Below, piece by piece: positions 57,494-64,000 of a stretch of 64,000 nucleotides of DNA. Made by a program: the position numbers and the translations under genes. Source of the DNA: CAYRVF01 sp964427535 (lineage in GTDB: Bacteria > Chloroflexota > Ktedonobacteria > Ktedonobacterales > JADMIN01); NCBI GenBank assembly GCA_964427535.1, contig CAYRVF010000006.1, positions 1-64,000 on the forward strand, given 5' to 3'. Under the pieces are notes generated by a model. It saw only the letters and a list, made by a program, of their open reading frames with translations, had not been told where the DNA came from and ran no database searches. Position 1 is the first letter of the stretch, and every line of letters begins with the position of its first letter.

Positions 57494-60424
57494 GTGGCAC
57501 CGCTTGCATCACCCCTGTTTGAAGACCTGCTGCGGCGATTCCGGATGGCCGCCGGGCTGACACAGGAAGAGCTGGCCGAGCGCGCCGGTCTCAGCGCCGA
57601 TGCCATCAGCGCTCTGGAACGTGGCGCCAGGCGTGCGCCGCGCAAAGACACCGTCGCCCTGCTCGCCGATGCGCTGCAGCTCGCGGCACCCCAGCGCGAG
57701 CTCCTCACGGCGGCTGCCCACCGCCGTCCGCCCTCCTCTGTCCCGTCTCCGTCTCTGCGTTCCGATGGCGTGCTCCCCGTCGCGGGCTTCGTGGGAGCAC
57801 TGCCAACTGGCCTGCTGGTCTCCCGCGAGGACGAGCTCGCGCAGGCGATGGCCGCTCTTGAGGCGGTAACTGGTGGGGCTGGCCGCCTGCTGCTCCTCTC
57901 GGGTGAACCAGGCATTGGCAAGACGCGGCTGGCGCAAGAGGTCGCGGTGATCGCGCGAGACAAGGCGTTCGTGGTCGCTCCGGGACGCTGCTACGAACCT
58001 GAGCGCACCGTGACGTACTATCCGTTCCTGGAAGCCCTGTCACTCGCATACGCGTCCGCTCCGTCGTGGGTGCGTACCGCGCTACCGGACCGCTGGCCCG
58101 ACGTCGTCCAGCTCCTGCCCGAGCTGCAGCTCGCGGTGACCAGCAGGCCCTCGTCCGCCCTCTCATCGGACAGCCCCATGGCGCAGCAGCGCCTCTTTTG
58201 GTCGGTCACGGGATTCGTGCGAGCGCTGGCCAGCGAACACCCGGTCGCGTTTCTGCTCGACGACCTCCACTGGGCAGATAGTGCCAGCCTCGCACTGCTC
58301 GTGCATCTGGCACGCCACACACGTACCGAGCGTGTGCTGCTGCTGGGTACCTATCGTGATGAGGCCGCTCCCGGCCAGCAGATCCTCGACACGCTGCTGC
58401 GCGACTTGCATCGTGAACAACTCGTCGAGCATATCGGCCTCCGTCCGCTCTCGCAGAACGGGACGGCGGCCCTGATTGCGGCAGCCTTCGGCGAGGGCCC
58501 GATATCGCCGGACTTCGCCGCGCTCCTGCATCAGCGCACCGAGGGTAATCCGTTCTTCGCGCATGAGGTGCTGCGGGCGCTGGTCGAGCGCGGCGACATC
58601 TATCGCCAGAACGGCGGCTGGCAGCGGCGCGCGCTCGTGGAGCTGCGCGTGCCGGACAACGTTCGCGCGGTCATTGGCGAGCGGGTCGCGCGCCTAAGCG
58701 AGTCCGCCCGGCAAACGCTGCGGGAGGCGAGCGTTCTGGGGCAGACCTTCACCTTCGCCGACTTCGCGGGCCTACGCACGCGGCCAGAAGACGAGGTCGA
58801 GGCGGCGCTGGAGGAAGCGACGGCGGCGAATCTGGTGCGCGAGAGTGACGACGAGAGCTACACATTCTCACACGTGCTCATCCTGCAGACGCTGTATGAG
58901 GCGTTGCCCGCACGAAGGAAACAGCGACTCCATCGCATTGCCGGCGAGGCGCTGGAGCGGTTGCCAGAGCGCCAACGCCAGCAGCGTGTGGCCGAGCTTG
59001 CCTACCAGTTTGTCCGTGGCAACGACGCGGAGAAGGCGCTCGTCTACCTGCTCCCAGCAGCGGAGATATCCCATGCGGCGGGCGCTTTCCGGGAAGAGAT
59101 CACGTTGCTTGACCAGGCTATTATGTTTGCGGAGCGCCTGGAGCATCCGACCGCGGAGCTGCGCGCGAGGCGTGGCCTGGCATACTACGCGCTCTCCATC
59201 TGGAAAGCGGCCGATACGGATCTCACCACCGCTTTGCACGAGCTTGGGCCGGATCAGCGTGAGCTGCGCGCCAAAGCGACGAGTGCCCTAGCACAGATAC
59301 GCCAATGGCTCTTCGATGAGAACGCCAATACGCGCCGGCTCGCAACCGAAGCGCTCGCGCTGGCAAACGAGATTGGGCGCGACGACCTGGCAGCCAGCGC
59401 CATCAGCACCCTTGGCGTGCTCGACGTGTTCGTTGGAGATCTCCAGGGCAGTTTGCGGCATTTCGAGCAGTCGGTCGCGCGAGTTGGCTCCGAGCACCTG
59501 CGCGAGACACAGTGGGGCGCGGGCGGGGTCGAGTTCTCGGGTGTGGTGCTGTACTGGCTGGGCGACCTGGATCGCGCCATCGAGCGCGAGCGGCAGGCGC
59601 TCGACCTGGCGCGCCAGCAACACAACGTGGCCACCACCGGTAGCATGCTGCACACACTCGGCCTCGCGCTCGCGGTCACCGGGCGCTACGGTGAGGGGCT
59701 CCAGGCCATTGCCGACGGGGAGCGTGTCGCCCGTGAGTATGAGGCTCGCCAATGGCTGGCGCGCGGCCTCGCGATCCATGGTGGCGTGCATCTCGCGGCC
59801 TTCGATTACGCCACCGCGCAGGCGCTCTCTGAGGAGGCGCGCGATACCAGCCGGTCCGCGAATTGGCCGCACGCCACCATCAGCGCGGGGATCGATCTGG
59901 TGCAGAACTTCGCTCGTCGGCAGGAACCCGGTCGTGCCGATCGGCTGATCGACGAGCTGGCCCAGGCCGTCGCGGGTGACCACAGCCATAAGCGCTGGCT
60001 GTGGCAGATGCGCCTCGCCGAAGCGCGCGCCGAGATCGCCCTGGTGCGTGGCGAGTATGAGGACACCGTACGCTGGGCAGAGGAAGTCATCGCGCTCAGC
60101 CGCCTGCGCGGGCGTGTGAAGTACGAGGCGCTTGGTCTCTGTACCCACGCGCAAGCGCTTGACAAGCTCGGTCACACACTGGACGCGATCGGTGATCTGC
60201 GGAAGGCCGTCGCGCTCGCCCGCTCGATGGGCGATCTGCCGCTCTTCCTGCACGTCGCCGCGCCGTTGCTCGTCCTCGCGGGTGACGATGCGCTGCTCGC
60301 CGAGGCACGCGCGGCGGCGGACCGCATCGCCTCCTCTCTGCCAGAGGGCGCCCTCCTGCGTCACTTCCATGCCGCCGAGCCGGTGGCGCTGCTGCATCGA
60401 TTGAGCTCAACGGCACGCAGATAG
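57494..60424 (+). CDS. XRE-HTH, AAA/STAND ATPase, TPR regulator
   Basis: A 976-residue regulator. GTG 57494 has GAAAGGGG 9 bases upstream and starts just before the HTH; GTG 57434 is an alternative. Residues about 8-60 are an XRE helix-turn-helix (MAAGLTQEELAERAGLSADA, ISALERGARR). An ATPase follows: Walker A LLSGEPGIGKTRLA (Lys143), Walker B AFLLDDLHWADSASL, sensor RVLLLGTYRDE. The region after about 520 is TPR-like. Unlike LuxR-type LAL proteins the HTH is at the N terminus. ATP-gated transcription control is inferred. No target site is obvious; the binding protein and oxidase genes downstream are candidates. Confidence 0.92.
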   Translation: MAPLASPLFEDLLRRFRMAAGLTQEELAERAGLSADAISALERGARRAPRKDTVALLADALQLAAPQRELLTAAAHRRPPSSVPSPSLRSDGVLPVAGFVGALPTGLLVSREDELAQAMAALEAVTGGAGRLLLLSGEPGIGKTRLAQEVAVIARDKAFVVAPGRCYEPERTVTYYPFLEALSLAYASAPSWVRTALPDRWPDVVQLLPELQLAVTSRPSSALSSDSPMAQQRLFWSVTGFVRALASEHPVAFLLDDLHWADSASLALLVHLARHTRTERVLLLGTYRDEAAPGQQILDTLLRDLHREQLVEHIGLRPLSQNGTAALIAAAFGEGPISPDFAALLHQRTEGNPFFAHEVLRALVERGDIYRQNGGWQRRALVELRVPDNVRAVIGERVARLSESARQTLREASVLGQTFTFADFAGLRTRPEDEVEAALEEATAANLVRESDDESYTFSHVLILQTLYEALPARRKQRLHRIAGEALERLPERQRQQRVAELAYQFVRGNDAEKALVYLLPAAEISHAAGAFREEITLLDQAIMFAERLEHPTAELRARRGLAYYALSIWKAADTDLTTALHELGPDQRELRAKATSALAQIRQWLFDENANTRRLATEALALANEIGRDDLAASAISTLGVLDVFVGDLQGSLRHFEQSVARVGSEHLRETQWGAGGVEFSGVVLYWLGDLDRAIERERQALDLARQQHNVATTGSMLHTLGLALAVTGRYGEGLQAIADGERVAREYEARQWLARGLAIHGGVHLAAFDYATAQALSEEARDTSRSANWPHATISAGIDLVQNFARRQEPGRADRLIDELAQAVAGDHSHKRWLWQMRLAEARAEIALVRGEYEDTVRWAEEVIALSRLRGRVKYEALGLCTHAQALDKLGHTLDAIGDLRKAVALARSMGDLPLFLHVAAPLLVLAGDDALLAEARAAADRIASSLPEGALLRHFHAAEPVALLHRLSSTARR

Positions 60425-60505
60425 TGGCGCCGGCACCCAGGGAAGGGAACGGCGAAGCTCCACGCTAGCGGTGGCCAAATCAAACAGAGAGGGGGCGATT
60501 GCGAT

Positions 60506-61783
60506 ATGCGCACGCGCATTCGTGCTGGAGCAACCCTCTTGAGCGCGGCTCTAGCCCTGACCACAAGTCTCCTGGCTGCCTGTGACACGCACATCAGCAC
60601 GAGCATCAGCGGTCCCAGGCATCTCCTCATTGCCACGGACCTGCCCGTCTCGGGTCTCGACGCGGCAGGCGGCTTGCCCACGCAGTATGGCGTTGATCTG
60701 GCGATTCAGCAGCACCACGACCTCGGCCACGGCTACACGCTCGACGCCCTTCACATGAACGATGAGGGCACGAACGGCCCGGACGGTTCGATCGGCGCGG
60801 CGAACATCCAGCAACTGGTCTCCAACGCAGACGTGATGGCGGTTGTCGGCCCTTTCAACAGTGGTGTCGCGAAGCTGGAGATTCCAGTTGCGAGCTCCGC
60901 AGGCCTCGTCTTGATCAGCCCGGCCAACACCAATCCCGGACTGACCAAGGCGCAGTACGCGGCCGCGAACGGCATCAACTTCGAGCAGCTGCATCCGGCT
61001 GGCAAGCCTGAGGCGTACTTCCGCATTCCGGCCACCGACGACGTGCAGGGCAAGGTCGATGCGCTGATCGCCGCGCAGCAACTCAACACCAAAACCGCCT
61101 ATGTGATCGACGACAAGACCACGTACGGCAAGGGCCTAGCAGGTTACTTCACGCAGAACTTCCAGGCGGACGGCGGCACGATCGTCGGCAGCCAGGAGAT
61201 CGACGCGAACCAGACCACCAACTTTCCGGCGGTGGCGACCGATATCATCGGCAAGCACCCCGATGTCGTCTTCTTCGGTGGTCTGTCGTCTAGCGGCGGC
61301 GGCGCCCTCAAGGCCGATCTCGTCTCGGCGGGCGGCAACATCCCGATGGTCGGCGGCGACGGCATCGCGGACGACCCCTCGTGGATAAGCACGGCGGGTG
61401 CCGGCGCGAACAACACCTATGGCACGGTTGCGGCACCTGAGATCTCCGCACTGACGAGTACGGCCGCGACGCGGTTCAAGGGCGCCTACACCGCCTTCGT
61501 CGCCGGTAAGCCCGACAATGAGCTGCTCCCCTACAGCGCCCAGGCATATGACGCGGCGATGATCGAGATCCAGGCCATCAAGAACGTCATCGCCTCGGGG
61601 AACGCCGTCACACGCGCGGCGGTGCGCGAGCAGGTGGCGAAGACCAATTACACCGGCCTAACGGGGCGGATCTCATTCGACGCGAACGGCGACAACTCCG
61701 GCCAGAAGGTCTTCAGCGTGTACGCGATCGACGCCGCAACGAACGGCCAGTGGAAGTTCCTGCGGCAGGTCTACGCACCCTGA
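60506..61783 (+). CDS. Branched-chain amino acid-type ABC substrate-binding lipoprotein, orphan
   Basis: A 425-residue lipoprotein; ATG 60506 follows GAGGGGGCG. The signal is basic then hydrophobic, ending in lipobox LLAAC (Cys near 26). The mature part is a LivJ/LivK-type (Peripla_BP_6) fold: LLIATDLPVSGLDA, AVVGPFNSGVAKLEIPVASSAGLVLISPANTNPG, VIDDKTTYGKGLAGYF and PDVVFFGGLSSSGGGALKADL. It binds an amino acid or similar small molecule outside the cell. No Liv permease or ATPase gene lies nearby, so it either shares a transporter encoded elsewhere or acts as a sensor. It is 81 bp after the XRE-ATPase gene. Confidence 0.92.
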   Translation: MRTRIRAGATLLSAALALTTSLLAACDTHISTSISGPRHLLIATDLPVSGLDAAGGLPTQYGVDLAIQQHHDLGHGYTLDALHMNDEGTNGPDGSIGAANIQQLVSNADVMAVVGPFNSGVAKLEIPVASSAGLVLISPANTNPGLTKAQYAAANGINFEQLHPAGKPEAYFRIPATDDVQGKVDALIAAQQLNTKTAYVIDDKTTYGKGLAGYFTQNFQADGGTIVGSQEIDANQTTNFPAVATDIIGKHPDVVFFGGLSSSGGGALKADLVSAGGNIPMVGGDGIADDPSWISTAGAGANNTYGTVAAPEISALTSTAATRFKGAYTAFVAGKPDNELLPYSAQAYDAAMIEIQAIKNVIASGNAVTRAAVREQVAKTNYTGLTGRISFDANGDNSGQKVFSVYAIDAATNGQWKFLRQVYAP

Positions 61784-61933
61784 GCGGTCCAGTGCTGTGG
61801 TCTCGTGCCACGCGGTCCTCTTCCCATTGCGATACAGATGGCGGTGTGGGAACATTGGGGATACGTGATCGTCGGAGAAGTCCGCTCGCTCTCCGCGTGT
61901 CCAACTCGGCGCATCTTACAAGGAGACACTGCT

Positions 61934-63073
61934 ATGCCACAGCCATCGGTGCTGATCGTCGGAGGCGGAGTCATGGGGCTGGCCACCGGCTACGCCCTCG
62001 CTCAGCGCGATGTCCGCGTGACGGTGCTCGAACGCGAGACGATCGGCCACGCGTGGGCCTCCTCGCACGGACTCTCGCGCGTGATTCGCCACGAGTACGG
62101 TCCACACGCGATCTACACGCGGATGGCGGCCCGCAGCCTGGTGCTCTGGGATGAGCTGGCGCGCGCATCCGGCCAGCACCTCTACACCGAGACGGGCGTC
62201 TTGCAGCTTGGCTGGGAAGACGACGGCGAGACACTCGCCGGGCTTGAGGTGATGCAATCAGAGCAGCTCCCCGCCGTCCGGCTCAGCGCGGAGGAGTGCG
62301 CGGCGCGGTTTCCGCAGTTCGTGCCGGACGAGTTCACGGCCATCTCCTACAACCCGCTCGGCGGCATGCTGCACGTCTCGGAGTGCCTGAGCGCGCTCGT
62401 CGCGGGCATCCGCTCGCATGGCGGCGAGGTGTACGAGCTCGCACGCGTGCAGCGCGTCGGCGCGAGCGAGGGGCGTGGGCGCGTCACCCTCACGGACGGC
62501 ACCCAACTGCGCGCGGACCGCATCGTCGTGACGCCCGGCCCCTGGATTCACGATGTCGTGCCCGAGCTGCATCTGCCGGTGCGCGTGTTGCGCCAACAGG
62601 TGCTCTACTTCTCCGGCTTGCCCGCCGAGCGGTTCGGCGCGGGCGCGTTCCCCGTCTTCCTGACGCCCGCGTTCCACACGCCCGAGGTCTATGGCCTGCC
62701 GTTGCAGGGTCCAGGCTGGTGGAAGATTGCCTCGGGAGGCACTAACGAGTCGGACCCGAACGTGCCCTATCCGCCCGATGAGGACAACATCGCCAACGTG
62801 CGCGAGTATATGGAGCGGGTCATTCCGTCTTCGACGGGGGGCACGCTCGCGCTCGTCGATCGCTGCCGCATCGACATGACGCCCGACGCGCACTACATCC
62901 TCGACCGGCACCCCAGCTATCCCGAGGTGATTCTCGGCTCAGGGTTCTCCGGGCACGGCTTCAAGATGGGCATCCTCGTCGGGCGCCTGCTCGCCGCGCT
63001 GGCGCTAAATGAAGAGCCCGAGATGCCGCTCGATACCTTCCGCGTCAGCCGATTCGCGGGTGAGCAGCGCTGA
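61934..63073 (+). CDS. Sarcosine / N-methyltryptophan oxidase-like flavoenzyme
   Basis: A 379-residue FAD-dependent amine oxidase. ATG 61934 has AAGGAG 8 bases upstream. The dinucleotide fold is VLIVGGGVMGLATGYALAQR with Glu in VLERE, followed by SSHGLSRVIRHEYG, a segment typical of monomeric sarcosine oxidase and SolA. The Cys that holds FAD covalently in that group is present in DRCRIDMTPDAHYILD. The end SGFSGHGFKMGILVGRLLA is also typical. It oxidises a secondary N-methyl amino acid, releasing formaldehyde and hydrogen peroxide. The substrate is not certain. Confidence 0.92.
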   Translation: MPQPSVLIVGGGVMGLATGYALAQRDVRVTVLERETIGHAWASSHGLSRVIRHEYGPHAIYTRMAARSLVLWDELARASGQHLYTETGVLQLGWEDDGETLAGLEVMQSEQLPAVRLSAEECAARFPQFVPDEFTAISYNPLGGMLHVSECLSALVAGIRSHGGEVYELARVQRVGASEGRGRVTLTDGTQLRADRIVVTPGPWIHDVVPELHLPVRVLRQQVLYFSGLPAERFGAGAFPVFLTPAFHTPEVYGLPLQGPGWWKIASGGTNESDPNVPYPPDEDNIANVREYMERVIPSSTGGTLALVDRCRIDMTPDAHYILDRHPSYPEVILGSGFSGHGFKMGILVGRLLAALALNEEPEMPLDTFRVSRFAGEQR

Positions 63074-63109
63074 GCGGCCCTCTCTCACCGTCGCGTGCTC
63101 TCCACAACA

Positions 63110-64000
63110 TCACGATGCCCGCAGCCGCTGGGCAAGCAGATGCTTCTGTACTTTGCCTAGCGCGTTGCGTGGCAGCGACTCGACGTACACCACCCGGCGC
63201 GGCTTCTTGTAGCTGGCGAGCCGCTCGCGGCAGAAGGCGATGATCTCTGTGGCATCCGGCTGTGCGCCGTCCTTCGGCACGATCACCGCGACCACCTGCT
63301 CGCCGAGATCGGCGTCGGGCAGGCCCAGCACCGCGACCTCCGACACCGCCGGGTGCGCCGCCAGCACGTCTTCGACCTCGCGCGGATAGACGTTGTAGCC
63401 GCCGCTGATGATGAGCTCACGCGCGCGTCCGGTGATGGTGTAGTAGCCATCGGCGCTGACCCAGCCGAGATCGCCCGTCTTGAACCAGCCGTCGGCACTG
63501 AAAGCCTCCGCCGTCGCCTCCGGCCGGTTCCAGTAGCCTGCGAAGACGTGCGGGCCGCGCACCTCGATCTCGCCGACCTCGCCCGCTGGCAGTGGCTGAC
63601 GCGAGCGCACGTCCACCACGCGCGCCTCCTGTCCGGGGAAGGGCCCGCCGACGGTGCCCGCGCGTCGCTCGCCATCGTAGGGATTGGTTAGGTTCATGAT
63701 CGTCTCGGTCATGCCGTAGCGTTCGAGGATGCGCTGCCCAAACACCCGCTCGAACTCGGCGAAGACCTGCGCGCTGAGCGGCGCCGAGCCGGAGACGAAG
63801 AGCCGCAGCGCGGGCGGCGGCGCGCTCTGCACCGCGGCCTCCGCGAGCAACCGGCTATACATCGTGGGCACGCCGAAGAAGAGGCTGATGCGCGGATCGC
63901 CGCGCAGGGTGGCAAGCACGTCGGCCGCGTCGAATCCGCGCCGCAGCACCACGCTCGCGCCCGTCCAGAGCGTGCCGTGCATGCCGACCATCAGGCCGTG
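63110..64000 (-). CDS. Acyl-CoA synthetase, malonyl-CoA synthetase-like, 5' partial
   Basis: The C-terminal 296 residues of an ANL-superfamily ligase; the frame is open to the window edge, so about 200 N-terminal residues are missing. Visible motifs: RYGMTETIMNLTNPYDGERRAGTVGGPFPG (A5 region), WFKTGDLGWVSADGYYTITGRARELIISGGYNVYP (hinge) and catalytic Lys in PRNALGKVQKHLL. The MTETxMNxxNPYDGERR pattern is that of malonyl-CoA (MatB) and related synthetases. It forms malonyl-CoA or another acyl-CoA from acid, ATP and CoA. It converges on the flavoenzyme gene, 36 bp apart. Confidence 0.9.
   Translation of the reverse strand, partial: HGLMVGMHGTLWTGASVVLRRGFDAADVLATLRGDPRISLFFGVPTMYSRLLAEAAVQSAPPPALRLFVSGSAPLSAQVFAEFERVFGQRILERYGMTETIMNLTNPYDGERRAGTVGGPFPGQEARVVDVRSRQPLPAGEVGEIEVRGPHVFAGYWNRPEATAEAFSADGWFKTGDLGWVSADGYYTITGRARELIISGGYNVYPREVEDVLAAHPAVSEVAVLGLPDADLGEQVVAVIVPKDGAQPDATEIIAFCRERLASYKKPRRVVYVESLPRNALGKVQKHLLAQRLRAS

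Overview
The window is about 64 kb of GC-rich bacterial chromosome carrying roughly 50 protein genes, one intact tRNA, several decayed tRNA pieces and two families of dispersed intergenic hairpin repeats. Ribosome binding sites are strong (AGGAGG type), start codons are often GTG, and the clearest promoters are of the TTGACA-(17/18)-TAnnnT kind. The gene set includes Ddn/DUF385 flavin/F420-type proteins, an ECF41 sigma factor, a SARP/BTAD regulator fused to an ATPase and TPRs, an XRE-ATPase-TPR regulator, CGNR and WYL regulators, and a Uma2 protein. This fits a high-GC terrestrial lineage such as Chloroflexota (Ktedonobacteria/Thermomicrobia-like) or an actinobacterial relative. The assignment is inference, not proof.

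Left part (1-22 kb): a partial secreted protein and a lipoprotein; a minus-strand cluster (HicB/DinB-like fusion, epoxide hydrolase, Ddn-like protein, DUF3224) divergent from a WYL regulator with a perfect palindrome in the shared promoter; a CGNR regulator divergent from a 14-TM MFS exporter; a family 1 glycosyltransferase whose stop codon overlaps that of PEP carboxylase; a three-PAS/GAF histidine kinase; the bifunctional NAD(P)HX repair enzyme; a prolyl oligopeptidase; and a MarR-MFS exporter pair.

Sulfur module (22-30 kb): four minus-strand genes (thiosulfate sulfurtransferase, metallo-beta-lactamase/rhodanese fusion of the persulfide dioxygenase type, sulfite-oxidase-like molybdoenzyme, thiol-dioxygenase-like cupin) form a likely operon for taking thiol, persulfide and thiosulfate sulfur to sulfite and sulfate. 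Just upstream lies a 1187-residue SARP-ATPase-TPR regulator. Between them are three perfect 11-bp direct repeats ending 9 bp before a -10 box, which is the layout expected of a SARP target promoter.

Middle (30-38 kb): an ECF41 sigma factor with its NmrA-like and Ddn-like partners, a membrane protein, a Ser/Thr kinase, a YtxH-like protein, a thioesterase, then selD-rnc and tRNA-Thr(CGT). selD has a conserved N terminus that is only read if an in-frame UGA at 35930 is selenocysteine, so this SelD looks like a selenoprotein.

Sugar module (38-46.5 kb): a complete beta-glucoside-type uptake and hydrolysis operon (binding protein, two permeases, GH1 enzyme, ATPase) with its LacI repressor. Both promoters carry the same 22-bp operator just after the -10 box. 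A truncated ROK-type HTH sits at the operon's end beside tRNA fragments, and a decayed tRNA-Thr(CGT) copy lies 13 kb further on, so the segment may be an acquired block.

Right part (46.5-64 kb): a cystathionine lyase-like PLP enzyme, a degraded stretch with transposase-like and Uma2 remnants, an RRM protein and two small zinc-binding proteins, an alpha/beta hydrolase, a large PhoD-like phosphatase, a lysylphosphatidylglycerol-synthase-type membrane protein, an XRE-ATPase-TPR regulator, an orphan amino-acid-type binding protein, a sarcosine/N-methyltryptophan oxidase-like flavoenzyme and a truncated malonyl-CoA synthetase-like ligase at the edge.
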